Source: Monosporascus cannonballus (Eukaryota; Ascomycota; Sordariomycetes; Xylariales). Taken from it: a stretch of 64,000 nt of DNA. Position numbers and translations under genes: made by a program. The stretch's first letter is position 1. Every line of letters starts with the position of its first letter. The notes below the pieces were generated by a model that was given only the letters and a program-made list of their open reading frames with translations, was not told the origin of the DNA and searched no databases. The DNA is taken from positions 1 to 64,000 of the forward strand of contig QJNS01000062.1 in NCBI GenBank assembly GCA_004154925.1. The letters run 5' to 3'. Of the stretch, positions 1 through 14,946 are shown in pieces.

Positions 1-91
<91 letters not shown>
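1..91. repeat. (TTA)n microsatellite
   Basis: An uninterrupted run of about 30 TAT/TTA trinucleotides opens the window and probably continues upstream. It lies at the outer edge of the AT-rich block. It carries no coding signal. Confidence 0.97.
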
Positions 92-2959
92 GTCTTAAAA
101 TAAATATTGTAAATAACGTAAGCTATTTCTTGAAATATATTATCATATTGGAAGCTTTTTTTAATATTTTAATTATTTATTTTTAATTAATATTATATAG
201 GACGTTTTACAAAATTATTTGAAATGAATCTAGCTATTTAATTTAAAAGAAAACTTTGTAATTTAATTATAAAAGCCTTAATTTTATTTATAACGTTTCA
301 GTTTTCACTTTAAATATATAATTTAATACTAAATACGTTTAAATTATTATTATTTTTAATTTGTAAAAATCAATAACGCTTAAATATAAATTACGAAAAG
401 CAAATTTAAAAAAGTTTTTCGTTCGATTTTAATATATTAAAAATGTGGTAAATTTGTTATTTACGTAACGTATTATAATACGTATTAGGATTAATTAGGT
501 GTCGAATTTATTAAACTGTAACAAAACATCAAAGCATATTGAAATGGAAAATATATTGCGAATAGATATTATACGAAAATTTAAAAATATTTTATAGCTT
601 CTTTAAATATATTCGAACAGTAATTATAATATATAATGCCATAAAAACCAATTTTTATAATTTCGATGAAACGAAATTTTTAATAAAGGTTTTATAACAA
701 TAAATATATTACCTATTACTGCTAAAGAATATATCAGGGAATATAAATATAATAAAAAATTAAAATAAAACTACATAAATTATTAAATTGTAAAATTAAG
801 TATTGCCGTTTTTTATTATTTTAATATAGAAAAATTACTTTTATTTTTTTATAACTAAAACGTTTTAGTATTAATTAGTTGAAAATTAAGTTAATTAATA
901 ATAATTAAATAATAAACGAATTTGGGTTAAAATACGTTTAATATTTAGATAAATATATTTAAATATATTCTAAAATATTAAAACGCGTTTTTATTTTCTA
1001 CGATTATAAAAATTATTATTTAATAAAATTCGAGAACCATTATACAAATAATAATAATATTACGTTTGATATATTTAATGTTTTTATCGATTTCAGCTTT
1101 TGAACTTATTTTATTTATTTTATATCGAAATCTTAATGCGATATTATTATATTTATATTGCGAAGCTTTGTTTTCGATTGTTATAATATATTTAAAAATA
1201 TTAAAACGTTCGATAACATTAAGTTCGTTTTTGCATAAACTGCATTTATTTTATTCGATTGTTATTGCGTTTTTTTCGACTTGAAAATTTCTTTAATTAT
1301 GTTTTTCTTAATCGCTGTATTATTTTAGCTAAGTAGATGTTTTTTGTTTGAATATTTTTAAAAGAAATATCCGTAAAATAATAAAATAAAAACGATACTT
1401 GTAAAAGAGTAAAAATAAAAATAAAGATAATTATTAAGGTAATTTAGCGAGAAAGTAAATAGCTCTGTTAGTATTTTAGCCGCATAAAATCTAGTACTTT
1501 AATGTATAACTGTTGTTAAAAAACTGTTATTTATACGAAAAGAATTATATTTTTTAATAAATCTAGGAAATTTTAATATAAATAGTTAAAAAAAGAGAAA
1601 TATATATTATATAAAGAGAATAAAGTTTTTCAACTTAATAATAGTGTAAAAAATGTAATTAATAATAACTAAATATAATCGTTATAAAAAGTCTAAAACG
1701 AAAAAAATACAATATTTATAATAGAGCCGAATATAAAACGCGTACGTATAAAAAGCTGTAGATGCGTTTACCAAAAATAGATCCGGTTGGTTTTAATTAA
1801 TTTATTACGTTATGGTTGTTTTATTTAAATTAATTTTTACAAAGTGCTAAAAAGTGTTCCGTAAGATAATGTTACTATCTGATAGACCTATGCCTACGAA
1901 AATAGTCGTAATAACAAGAATAATACGACCTACCCTAGAGTTACGTGATACGTAATTATTAATACGGCCGTAATTATAAAAGAATAACTATAATTACTAA
2001 AGATTATAATTACTACAAGTAACGTAAACGAAAATAATTAATAAAATAATAAGAAACTATATATATATTTATTGTTTCCATACTTTAAGTAATAATAATC
2101 TGCAGTATAATTTCGTTATTTAAAGTATTTTTAATATAGCGAAATATAATTAATTATTATATTTATTATATAAAATCTTATTATATTTTAATTAATATAC
2201 ACTTCCATAACTTCAGTATAATATTTAGTTAAATCGTCTAACTGTTATACGCTTTAAATTCTTATTTAATCATATCGTTAAACTTTAAATAATACTCTTA
2301 ATTATTATATTAACTAACGAACAAAAAGCTACCTTAAAAACAAAAACGGAGTTTTAATACAAAATTCAAAAAGTTAAAGATTTAAGTGTAATATATGTGA
2401 AATGTAATACGAATAAACGTATTAAAACTGAAAGTGAAAAGCCTTTCATCTTATAACGAAAAAGATAATATATAAAGATTTCTTATTTAAGTAAAAATAT
2501 ATCTTAGGCTTTAAATATTTAAAAATTTAACAGATAAGATTTTTGCCATTACGGGCTTTTTAATAAAAAATACTTTTAATTAGTTTGAATTTACAATAAA
2601 AATTATTTGAAATATATATAAACTAATTCAAAAACATTTATTAAACGAGTTTTGTATAATTATATTAATTTCGTAAATAAAATAAAAGTTAACTTTGAAA
2701 ATTCAAATAAAAAACGTATGACCGTAAAATAAATCTTTTAATTACGCAAGAACAAATTAATTTCGAAATATTTAATAATATTTAAAAACTTTATGTAAGA
2801 AAATAAGAGAATACGGAAGGTACGGCTAAATGTTAGTAACTAGTCGTCGACCTACCTGCTTAGAATAACTATAAAATCTTATACCCGAGTGAATACGCAT
2901 ATAATCCAGATAGAAGTCTGTCAATACACCTACTTTTTGGAATGGTTTTGTAACGAACC
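92..2959. other. AT-rich RIP-degraded DNA, no gene recognised
   Basis: The stretch is very AT-rich with stops in all frames. The only open frame from an ATG (1066-1284, 72 codons) is hydrophobic, AT-driven and matches nothing I recognise. Just below LTR A (2,940-2,959) the bases ttttgtaacgaacc resemble the sequence below LTRs B, C and D, so a further truncated copy of the same gypsy family may begin here. I see no other identifiable structure. Confidence 0.6.
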
Positions 2960-3362
2960 TGTCATATATCCACTTAGAGATATGAGCAATATCCGAAATA
3001 GGGTCTTGATTTGTAGATAATAATAAAGCGAGAAATAATTTAATAGTTTGTTCGCTAAAAAGATTTAAAAACTTTTTTCCACAGTAGAAAACGAATACCT
3101 TTAGCTGTAAGCTTAGATTAATAGCTACAAAGCGAAACTAAATAAGTGTTATTTATATATAAAATTAATTTATTATATATCTATCTTTCTTTAAATAAGT
3201 ATATCGTAACATTATATAAATTATGTAATTTAGTCGAAATTATTTCAATTATTTTAAGCACTTTAAAAACCAAACTTTTTTATTCGGAGTTTTACTGTAA
3301 TAAAATTACGCTAGGTCTTAAAAATTAGTGTTTTCGAAATAGGAGCTCTTATTTTTATAACA
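2960..3362 (-). repeat. LTR A (gypsy family I)
   Basis: Begins TGTCATATATC and ends TTTTTATAACA, so it has TG...CA termini. It aligns along its length with LTRs B, C and D, for example in the shared stretch around ataataaagcgagaaataa and in the final third. Differences are largely C/T and G/A, as RIP predicts. In the minus orientation it is the 3' LTR of the pol-only unit. Confidence 0.8.
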
Positions 3363-6300
3363 TTATTTTTCTTTTTTAAAGATCTTTATTCCAACGATAA
3401 GAATCGTAAATAGCTATTTCGTTTTGTTAGAAAGTTTTTAGAAATATTTCAGTTAATTTTACTATAATAAGCCGTATTCGTAAGAAAAAAAAAGGAAATC
3501 TCGTTTAAATTAACGCAATTTTTATAACGTTCGAATTGATTTAATTAAAAAAGTTTAGCGTGAAGGTTTTTTTATTTTAATTGCATTTACCTTAATAAAA
3601 CCGATTATTTTTACGTTTTCGATATTTTAAGTTATAACTGTTGTATTTATCGTTAACGTCCTATTTATAACGTTTTGGCTATAAATTCTTTGATAAAACT
3701 AAGCGAAAAACATAATTATCTAGAAAAAAAAAACAGTGCGAAGTAAAGAAGATTTTTTTTAGCGTATTAGAAAGCCGCTAAAAAAATAACAGAATTCGTT
3801 AACCGAATAAAACGCTTATATCTTTAATAAGAAGTTTTGAAAAAAAAAGATCGTAACTATTCTAAAAAAGGGTTACGAATTAAACCAGCTAGAAAAGCAA
3901 AAAAGGTTAAAAGAAAAGCGGCGTTGTATGGACGCAAAATAAGCCCAGCTTACTTTCGAAATAAATATTATAACGGAAATATTTTTCATTAATTAAAATG
4001 CTGGAAATTTAGATTTTAACGAGGGACCGTTATTGCCTACAACCTTAACCGCGTTAAAGACGATCGGTCAAGATTCTGGCGGTAAAACGTTTTAATTAGA
4101 TTTATTGCATTCGTTAAGTGGTTACATAATTCTTAAATTTTTTTTATATGCGTATATCTTTTATTTAATTAGGTATTAAACTTTGTTTTTAATTATTTTG
4201 AAATCTAGTATTTTTAATTTCGTATGCGTCGGTATTTTTTTAATCTTTAAGGTTATTTTTAACGGGGCGTTTTTGGGTGCCGGTTTAAGTAAGAAAATAT
4301 AAAAAACAAAATATATTCGTATAGTTGTAAATAATATCAATCGATAATTTGTTTTACAAATAACTTTACCGATTTTAAATTAATTAACGTTTTTAAAATT
4401 AAGTTTATCGTTAAGTTTTTTTCGTTTTAATTTAAAAAATATTTAAAGTTATGTTTTATTTTTAGCGTAATAAATAAATCTTTTTTTCGTTAAAATTAAT
4501 CTATTAATTTTCTTTTTAATATAATATTAGATTATTCGTTATTAAAAAATCGTAATTCGTTTTAAAAACGAACTTAAATTACTTTGATTTCTATTCTTAA
4601 TATTTCAGTGTTTAGAATAATCTTACTAATTTTTAGTATTTTATTAAATAATTATATAAGTCGTTCTGTTTTTGCTTTATATTCGTATATAGCTGTATAA
4701 GAAAATATGTCTATATTTTCGTTAGCAAATATATTATAAGTAATTTATATTAATAGTAAAAACTTAATTATTTTATTAGTAATTAAAGTAGTTTCGAAAA
4801 TATTAGTTTAAAGTCCAATTTAATTTTTCGGTTTAGCCGTTTATTTAAAGATAATCAGTTATCGAAAATTTAAGTTTAATATTTATTTGCTTAAAACAAC
4901 TAATACTAAACTTTGAAATAAAAAACGTGTTTTTATTAAAAATAATCTTTTCTAGTATCTCGTATTTATTAAAGTAATATTTAATAAAAATATAAGCTAG
5001 TTATTTTATTATTACGTTTTCTTTAAAAACTAAAAACTATTTATATTTCGTAAAGTTATTAATAATTAATACATTTTGTCGTATTTAATTTTAATAACTG
5101 GGTTTTTAAATAACAATATGTTAATAATAAAATCTCAAATTATAATATTTTATATTTTATTAAGATTATTAACTGATTATAATAATCTATAAGGTTTATG
5201 TCGTATTAGTTGGGTTTTATTATAAATATTATAATTCTTAATAACTTTTTTGATTATTTGTCGTAATTTTAGAAATTTTTATAATCGTTTAATAGTTTTA
5301 AAAATCTCTTAATATCTGTATAATAAACTTTCGTAAAATTCTTTTACGAATTATTTCTATTAATGCTTAGAAATATAGATTTTATTATAATATAGTAACT
5401 AGTTCTTTGGTTGTCCGTTTATTTACTAGATTTTTTAAAGCTTTTTATATCGTAAAAATTCCGAAACCGTAACAAAAACTTAGGTATTAATTTTTTCATT
5501 ATTTTATATAGCTGTATAATATCGTTGTCATTATATTATAATATTATAATATTTCTTTTATTAACTTTAAAATTATAATTTTCTTTGTAATTAAAAATAT
5601 TCGCGTAAATATTTTCTTGTCTTTTAATATATTATATCTTAAAATTAAATTTCGATAGAAAAAGTGTTTAAATTTTATATTATTTGTGTAATCTCTAATC
5701 TTTCATAAATTTAGTAAAATCTTTGTAATTAATATAAGTATTAAAAAGTTCTTTAATTTTATTAAAAAAAGGGTTTTAATTGTTTTAAAACGTTAATAAT
5801 TACTAATAATTCTTTATCGTAAATTAAGTATTTAAGTTCTGCGTTTCGAAATACTTTGAAATAATATGTTATTAAGTACTATTTATTATTATTTTTTTAT
5901 TATTTTAAAAATGCATTTAAGACGTAATTTAAAATATCGATTTTTATTCGTTTCGTTTTATAAGTGTTAGATAATCTTATTACGCGTTCTTTGGTAATCT
6001 TATCTTCAAATATTTAAAAAGTTTTTTTATTTTTTTTAAAAAAAATCAAAAGTTTTCTTAACGTATTTCTTAATAATAAATTTCGTTAATAGTTTAATTA
6101 TATTTCCGTATCCCTAGATTAAGTTATATATAACTTATAAATCCTAAAATCTGTCGAATATTTATAACGTTTACCTTATTTAAAATAAACTAATCCTTAA
6201 TTACTTTCAATATAGAATTTTGGATTTGAATCTAACTAGAAGTAAAAGTAAATCCTAGGAAATCCAATTTCTGTATATGTTATATGCGTTTTATTAGATT

Positions 6301-7796
6301 AATTTGAATATTTGCTTTGTCCAAATTTCTAGGTATATAAACAAAATACTTTTTATACGTTTTTAAAGTTTTTAAATAAATAAAATCATTTTAAAAATAA
6401 TTAAAAATAATTTTATCTAGAAATTATCATAAAATAATTATAACTAAACTTTGGAAATTAATAAAAACATTAATAAGTTCTATTAGCATTATTTAGTATT
6501 TGTAAAATCCGTATATTATTTTAAATATAAATTTTTATTTTTTTCTTCAACTATTTTAATAGGATAATAATCGTTTTAGAAATTATGTGCTATAAATTAT
6601 TTGACTTTATTAGCATTTGTCTTTAAAGTTTTTATAAAGATTAAAAAATATCTGTGTTTAATTATAATGTCGTTTAATTATCGGTAATTAATTATTTTTT
6701 AATAAATAAGGTTTTCGTTTTCGTCGACTTTTTACTTGTTATTTTTAATTTTTATTACCATAAGAACGGGATATTTAACAGAAAAATTAAATGGTAAATA
6801 TATTCTTTTTTTAAGTCCAGTTATATATTTTTCGTAAGGCGTTTAATATTTCTAAGTTTATATTGTAAATTTTACGAAGTTTAAAGTAATGCCCTTTTTG
6901 AAATATATTTTATAGTTCTATTAACTGTACGAAATAACTTATAATTTTCTTTATTTTTCAATATTTTTTAGAATTTTTGATATTTTAGAGATACTGTAAA
7001 AATTTAATTAAGAATTCGAACTTCTTTAATAATATAAAAAATTTCTCGATTATTTTTTAAAGATGTTTTTATTTTTGTTCCCAAAAGATATGCGCGCTTT
7101 TTAATTTATTCGTAGATAATTAAAATAAAGCTAAAATATTCTTAGAATAATATCGTATCTTGTAATATTAGCGATATCTAATAAAATCTATTCTTAACAT
7201 CCTTAAATTTATATAAGAAGTTTTTCGATTTTTAGAAAATTTTGTTTATTTTCGTATATAAATAAGTTGTTATTTATTATTCGTAATTTATAAAATTTTC
7301 GTTTGTATTTTTTATAAAATTTGATATTTTTCTAATGTTTTAAGAAATATACAATTATCTTTTATTTTGGAATTAATTATTACTTTACTTTTTTTGTTTT
7401 TATATTTAAAAAAATCTCGATCTAGTTATATATTCTTTTTGTTACTTCATATAAAATCTTATAAATTAGAGCTTTATAATACTTTAGTTTCAAAAACCTT
7501 TATAAGTTTTTTAATTTTTAACATTATTTCGCTTAAGAAAATCTTTATTCGCTCACTTTTTTGACAGCATATTTAATATACTAATCGTCTTTGTCTCGAA
7601 ACTGTATTTTTTATCGTATTTATATTAAGATTTTAAAGTTGGACTTTCTTTTTAATTTGCGCTTTATTTTTATGCTTTTCGAGTTATGGGATTCAAAAAG
7701 TAAATTTCTATAAGAGATATTCCTATATTTAGAAGCTTATATTGAACATAGAGTATTAGATGATAATATAGACATTTTTGCAATATGTAATAAATC
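3363..7796 (-). pseudogene. Ty3/gypsy pol remnant, gag-less unit
   Basis: A minus-strand pol of a gypsy retrotransposon destroyed by stops. The clearest part is the RNase H segment at about 5,769-5,845, which reads without a stop through ELKYLIYDKELLVII, the usual 'ELNYPIHDKELLAI'-type motif. Around 6,230-6,420 the RT thumb region is legible (QKLDFLGFTF after a 'KANIQINL' stretch). The interior is about 4.4 kb and lacks the gag segment seen in the neighbouring unit, since LTR B follows the 5' side of pol directly. Integrase should lie nearer LTR A but I could not read it confidently. Dead copy. Confidence 0.75.
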
Positions 7797-8217
7797 TGTC
7801 ATACATCTATCTAGAAATATAATCAGTATCCGAAATAGGGTTTTAATTTACAGACAATAATAAGGCGAGGAATAATTCAGTGGTCTGTTCGTTAAAAAGA
7901 CTTAAAGACTTTTTCTATAGAAAAAAACGGCTGCCTCTAGCTGTAGGCTTATATTAATAGCTAAAAAGCGAAATTAAATAAGTACTATTTATATATAAGA
8001 TTAATTTATTATATATTTTAGTTTTTCAAAATATATATATCGTAAATTTATATAATCTTTGTAATTTACGTAGTTTAGTCCCAGATTACTAAGATTCCCT
8101 AAATTAACTAGGTTACTTAAAAAGTCAAGCTTTCTTATTCGTAATTTAGCTGCAACAGGTCTGCGTTAGACCTTAAAGATTGGTTTTTTAGAAATAAAAA
8201 CCTTTATTTCTATAATA
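7797..8217 (-). repeat. LTR B (gypsy family I)
   Basis: Begins TGTCATACATC and ends in a TATAATA that matches TATAACA of the other copies. It is shared between the pol-only unit on its left and the gag-pol unit on its right. In minus orientation it is the 3' LTR of the latter. Confidence 0.78.
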
Positions 8218-11200
8218 TTATTTTCTCTTTTTAAAAATCTTTGTCTGAAAGATAAAAACCGTCGATAATTACCTTTATTTATTATAAAGAATTTTTTCAA
8301 AGATTTTTAGCTAAATTTATTATAATAGGCCGTATTCGAAAAAAAAACTCGTTTAAATTAACGAAATTTTTGCGACGCGCGCGTTAATTATATTAAAAAG
8401 TTTGCGTTATAGGTTTTTTATTTTAATTATATTCCTTTCGGCGAAACCGAATATTTTTCCGTTTTTAATATTTTAAGTTGTAATTATTATATTCGTTATT
8501 AACAATCCGTTTATAACGTTTTAACTATGAATTCTTTTTCGAAGCTGGGCGAAAAATGTAACTATTTAAAAATGAAATAACGTAAGGTCGAAAATAATTT
8601 TATAGTATATTAAAAGATTACTGAAAACATTAAATAACTTATATTAGTGTTAAAGAAAGTATTTCATCGACGAAAGACGAAATTTTAAAAGTTTATTAGT
8701 CGATTACGGCGTTTACGTTTTTAATAAGAGGTTTTAAAAAAGCCGTAACTATTTTAAAGAAAATGTATAAATTAGATTAATTAAAAAAACAAGAAAAGTT
8801 AGAAAAAAACGGCGTTATATAGACGCAAAGTAAGCCCAGCTTATATTCGAAATAAACGCCGTTTTGAAAAAGTTTATTTCCTTCGATTAAAACGCTATAG
8901 GTTTAAATTTAAGCGAAAGACCGTTATCGCCTATAACTTTAACCGCGCTGGAAACGGTCGGTTAGGATTCTGGCAGTAAAACGTCTTAATTAGACTTATC
9001 TCGTTCGTTACATAGTTAATTCCTAAATATTTTTCTTATATAAGTATCTTTCTTATTTAATAAAATACTCGATTTTGTTTTTAATTATTTTAAAGTTTCA
9101 TATTTATTCGATTTCGTATTCGTTAGAATTCTTTTCAAATTTCAGGTTTGTTTTTAACGAAGCATTTTTAAATATTAATTCAAGTAGAGAAATATGAAAA
9201 ACAAAATGTATTTATAGAGTTTTAAGTAATGTTAGTCGGTAATTAATTTTAGAAATAACTTTAATAATTTTAAGTGGGCTAAAGTTTTTGAAATTAAGTT
9301 TGTTTTTAAATCTTTTCGTTGTAATTTGTGAAATATTTGAAATTGCGTTTTATTTTTAGTATAATAGGAAAATATTTTTCAATCAAATTAATTTCTTAAT
9401 TCTTTTGGATTATAATACCGGGCTATTCATTAGTTAAAAAACCGTAATTCGTTTTACAAACAGGTTTAAATTATCTTAATTTATATGATTAATATTTTTT
9501 GCTTTTAGAATAATGGTAAGAATCTTTAATACCTTAATATGTTATTATTTAAATTGTTTTATTTTTACTTTATATTCGTATATAGCTATATAAGAAAATA
9601 CGTCTATATTTTTTGTTAATAAATATGTTAGAAACTATTTATAGTAATGATAAAAGTTTTACTTAATTATTCTATTAATAATTAATGTAACTTCGAAAGT
9701 ACTATTTTAAGATCTGGTTTAATTTTTCGATTTGGCCGTCCGTTTAAGGGTAATAGATTATTAAGGATTTAATATAATACTTGCTTAAAAAAAACTGGTA
9801 TCGAATTTTGAAATAAAAAACGTATTTTTATTATAAATAATGTTTATAATATATTATATTTATTTAGATAACATTTGATAAAGGTATAAGCTAATCATTT
9901 TGTCGTTATATTTTCTTTAAAAATAAAAAGTGTTTATATTTAGTAAATTTATTGATAATTATTTATATTCCGTCCTACTTAATTCTAGTAATTAAGATTT
10001 TAAATAAATATATATTAATAATAAAATCTCAAATTATGGTATTTTATATTTTATTTAAATTGTTAATAGATTATAACAAGTCGTAAGATTTATAACGTAT
10101 TATTTTTGCTTTATTGTAAATATTGCAGTCTTTAACGATTTTCTTAATTATTCGGCGTAATTTTAGGAAATCGTATTTTTTTATAATCGTCTAATGGTCT
10201 TAAAATATTTTGATATTCGTATAACGAATTTTTATCGAATTCTTTGACAAACGATTCCTATTGATTTTTAGGAATATAAATTTTACTATAATATAACAGC
10301 TAATTCTGTAAGTATTTATTTAATTATTAAATTTTCTTAAATAGATTTATATCGTAAAAATATCGAAATCGTATTAAAAATTCGCGTATTAGTTTTGTTA
10401 TTATCTTATATAATTATATAATGCCGTTAATATTATATTATAGTATTTGTACATAGTTTTAAAAATTTTAAAATCGTAATTTCTTTTATAATTAAAAATA
10501 TCCGCCTATACACTTTTTTTAATATAATACATCTTAAAATTAAATCTTACTAAGAAAATTATTTAAGTTTTATATCGTTTATTTAATTTTTAAACTCTTA
10601 TAAATCGGATAAAACTTTTATAACATAAGTAAATATCGAAGAATTTCTTAATGCTATTAAATAAAATTTTTATTTCTTAAAAGCGTTAATAATTACTAAC
10701 AATTTCTTATTATAAATCGGATATTTAAGTTCTGTATTTCGAAATGCTTTTAAATAATACGCTACTAAATATTATTTTTTATTATTTTCTTATCACTTTA
10801 AGATTGCATCTGAAGTATAATCTAAAATATCGATTTTTAATCGTTTTATCTTATAAACGTTAAATAATCTTATTACTAGCTTTTTAGTCATTTCGTTCTT
10901 AAGTATTTAAAAAGCTTTTTGATTTTTCTTAAAAATTCGAATTCTTTTTCGATATATTTTTTATGATAAGTTTTGTTAAAAACTTAATTATATTTCTATA
11001 TTTCTAGAATAGGTTACGTATATAACTTATAAACCTTAAGATTTGTCCGATATTTATAAGGTTCGCTTTATTTGAGATAAGCTAATTTTTAATTGCTTTT
11101 AATTTAAAGTTTTAGATTTAGATTTAATCGAGAAAAAAAGTAAATCCTAAGAAATTCAGCTTTTAGGTATTCTATATACTTTTAGCTGAGTTAATTTAGA

Positions 11201-12703
11201 TATTCGCTTTATCTAGAATCTTAAGCATTTATATAATATGTTTTTTTTATATTTTTTCAAACCTTTAAAATAGATAAATATATTATTAAGATAAGCAAAT
11301 ACAAATTTATTTAGGAATTATCGGAAAGTGGTTATAATTAGACTTTGAAAATTGGCGGAAATATTAGTAAGTTCTATCGGTATTATTCGATATTCGTAAA
11401 ATTTATATAATATTTTAAATACTGTTTTTTATTTTTTTCTTTAGTTATTTTAATATAGTGATAGCCGCTTCGTAAATTAAGTGTCGTAAATTATTTGGTT
11501 GTATTCTCATTTTTAAAATATATATATATATATAGATTAAAAGTTATCCGTTTTAATTATAATATTGTTTAATTATTTATAGTTAATTATTTTTCGATAA
11601 ATAAGGTTTTTATTATGATCGATTTCTTGTTTGATATTTTTCGTTTTTCGAATTATAAGAACGAGATATCTAATAAAAATTTAAAGAGGTGGATATATCT
11701 TTTTTTAGATCAAGTTATATATTTTTCTATAAAGCTTTAAATTTTTCCAGGTTTATATAATAAATTTGATAAAATTTAAAATGATATTGTTTTTTTAATA
11801 TCTATCTAGTAGTTGTATTAATAATATGATAGTAATTTATATTTTTATTATTTTTAAACAATTTGCTAAACTTTTAATATTTAGGCGATGTAAGAAAAAC
11901 TTTGTCCGAAATTTTGATTTTTTGTATTTTATAACAGATTTCGCGATAATTTTTTTTATCGTTTCGCTATTTTACGAAATAGTTTAATTTTTTCAGTTAT
12001 TATATAAGTTATTTAATTTAAGGTATAACATTTTTTAAAATAATGTTATAGTTTGAAATATCGATAATGTTTAGTAAAAGTTATTCTTAATATCTTTAAA
12101 TTTATACTGAAAATCCGTCGGTTTTTTAAAAATTTCGTTTATTTGATAGGTTTCTATTTACCGTGCGTAATTTATAAGATTTTAACTTATATCTTTAAGG
12201 AATTTAAATTTTATTTTATTGGCGTAAAGGAGATAACATTTCTTTTTATTTCCGAATCGATTATGACTTTAAACGTTTTGCCTTTGTACTAAAAAGGAAT
12301 TTTGATTTGCTTGCATACTTCTTTTATTGCTTTGTATAAGGTTTTATAAGGTTGAGTTTTTCGATACCTTAATTTCGAGGGCCTTTAAATTTTTCTAATT
12401 TCTGATACCGTTTAGCTTAAACGAATTTTTATTCGCGAACTTTTTAATAGCATATTTGGTATATTTATCGTTTTTATATCAGAACTATGTTTTTTATTAT
12501 ATTTATATTAGCCTTTCGCGATTAAGCTTATTTCTATAAGAAAAAAAACTATTTTTTTCTCCTAGTTTACTCTTTAGTTTTATGGCTTTTAAATTATAGA
12601 ATTAAAGACGTAAATTTTCAAAATGAGTATTTTTATATTTAGGAATTCAGGTTAAGTGTAAAATATCGGAAAGTAATATAAGTATTTTTGTAATATAGCC
12701 TTT
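8218..12703 (-). pseudogene. Ty3/gypsy pol remnant of the most complete family I unit
   Basis: Colinear with 3,363-7,796, for example the shared block with gacgcaaaataagcccagctta near 3,930 and its counterpart near 8,825. The RNase H motif is legible on the minus strand at about 10,676-10,740 as ELKYPIYNKKLLVII. RIP-type stops are frequent, so no functional protein remains. The 5' part runs into the gag-side segment at about 12,704, so together with LTRs B and C this is the only unit here with both halves. Confidence 0.72.
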
Positions 12704-14535
12704 TGACTTGGCTTTAATTCGAAATATAAATAGCAAAACTTAAAGTACTTTGGTTATCGTAAAATTTCTATATATCAGTATTCGTTATCTGATTTAGAAA
12801 AAGTTTTATTATTTTATCAGAGTCAAAGATTATTATTTTTCTTAATTTTAAGATAAATAAGATAACCGTCAAAGTAGCAGGTAATAAAATATAATAAATT
12901 GCAAGAATTTACAAATAGTTCTTTTAAATAAATAGTGTATTTTAGGAGCTTGTAAAGTTTTAAGGATAATTATTCGTAATTACTGATATTCGATTACAAT
13001 TAGCCGGTTTTATCGTACATTTCGTACCTTTATACATTATAATAATAAAGATATCTTAACTTTATAGCTATTTTAAAGACCGTTTATTCTGGATAATATG
13101 TGTAGATTTTAATCTTAAAGTCCTAGAAAATAGGATAATTTTCGCACTTTGGAATATTATTTTAGATTTGAATAGTCATAGAAATAATAAATTCTAGCTG
13201 AAAAGAAATCGTAACAATCCTTTTCGTTTCTTTTTTTTACCTTACTGTCGATTTTTTATTTAATAATTTTAACCTTTTTAAGGTTAAAAAATACTTCTTT
13301 TTTTGGCATCTCTTTTAACGAAAAAGCGATATTTACTCTTGAAATACTTCTTTTTGTTATAGTTAAAACATTTTATTTTAAAGTTGTTATTTTAGGCTAG
13401 CTCTTACCTTTATTAATTTAATTATTAAAGGTTTTATCGTTATTTTATTTACCGGTCTCTTTTTTTCGAAGTATTAATTACAGATATATTGGTCGATAAT
13501 AATAGTTTTATAAATATACTTTATAAAGAATTTTATTTTGAGTTCGATATATAATTTGTTTTTAATCTAAAGCTTTCAGTTATTGTAATAAAGATAAAAT
13601 AACGCTTTTTTAATAAATTGAAAGTAGTTACTAAGCGGTTAAATTTTGTCGTATATTTAAATATTAATTTCATTTGACAAAAAGAAAACAGTTATTTAAT
13701 TATATGTTGCTTTTTATCTAGATTTCCGAATAAGATTCGTAATTCTTTTTCGAAATATTTGTATTTACTAAAAATGTAATTGTTTATATTCGAAAAATTG
13801 TCGAGGTAATTTTATAAATAATCCTTTATAATAGGCTCGAACTACAAAGAATTTTTTCTGCTAGTAATTATAAGATAGCTATTATTTTCTAGTAGTTTTT
13901 CGTTAAGAAATTTTTATAAAATCTAAGATAAAACCTGGTTTGAATTAGAAATATTTTTATATTAGTAGATCTATTATAAAGTTTAAAGAAGGTTAGCTTA
14001 TAGCTCTTAACGTTTGGCATTTTATTGTATTTAGATAGTAGTAAAATATTTTCGCGGGATTGATTTGTATCGAATAATGGCAAAATCGAAGTTTTTTACT
14101 GTTGAACGTATTTGATATTTTTTCAGGGCTTTAACCTTTGTTATTAAGGTGTATAATTTTTCGTCGAATTTCGGTTTTTTTTTCTTTTTGTTTAATTGCA
14201 AACTTTTTTAAAAAAATTTCTTGCTCTTAAATCTTTATATTATAATGGTTTTTTAAAAGAAATAAATTGCTATTAAAATAAGAATTCTTTAAGATTAAGT
14301 AATAAGCGGTATTATATTATTTATTAATTAAAGAATGTTTTTTAATAAAAATCAAATCATTTAATTTAGTTATTGATTTTTTACTGGTTAATATTGGGAA
14401 TTAGATTTGTTGTTTATTTTTTGAACGTCATTCTGTATTATTCTTTTGCATTGAATTTAAGAAAGCTTATACTATAATTAGGCGGCAAATTATTCGTTAG
14501 TTATTAAGTAAAAAATTATTAAAATGTAATAAATT
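12704..14535 (-). pseudogene. Gag-side segment, copy 1, of gypsy family I
   Basis: Lies between pol and LTR C in the position of gag for a minus-strand element, and is repeated at 14,947-16,949. One frame stays open for 64 codons from an ATG (13889-14083) but has no motif I recognise, and I did not find a clean CCHC zinc knuckle. The gag assignment therefore rests on position and length rather than on residues. Confidence 0.5.
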
Positions 14536-14946
14536 TGTTATATATTTACTTAAAGGTATAAGTAGCATTCGAAGTGGGGTTTTGATTTATAGATAATAAT
14601 AAGGCGAGAAATAATTTAGTAATATATTCGTTAAAAAATTTAAAGGTTTTTTCCATGTTAAAAACCGGTTATTTTAGATTATAGACTTAATTTAATAGTT
14701 AAAGAGCAAAATTAAGTAAGTATTATTTATATAAAGGATTAATTTATTATATATTTTAATTTTCTAAAATAAGTATAGCGGAAATATATGTGATTTATAT
14801 GATTTAGTCTCAAATTATTTAAATTATTTAAATCAATTTGATCACCTTAGAAGCTAAGCCTCTCTGTTCGTAATTTAGCTGCAATAAGTCCGCGTTAGGC
14901 CTTAAAGGTTAATTTCTTAAAGACAGGAACCTTTGTTCGTATAACA
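14536..14946 (-). repeat. LTR C (gypsy family I)
   Basis: Begins TGTTATATATT and ends GTATAACA. In minus orientation it is the 5' LTR of the gag-pol unit (8,218-14,535) and at the same time the 3' LTR of the gag-only unit above it. Confidence 0.78.

Noticed and set aside
1..91. Telomere repeat
   Set aside because: The motif is TTA/TAT, not TTAGGG or a known variant. It is a microsatellite.
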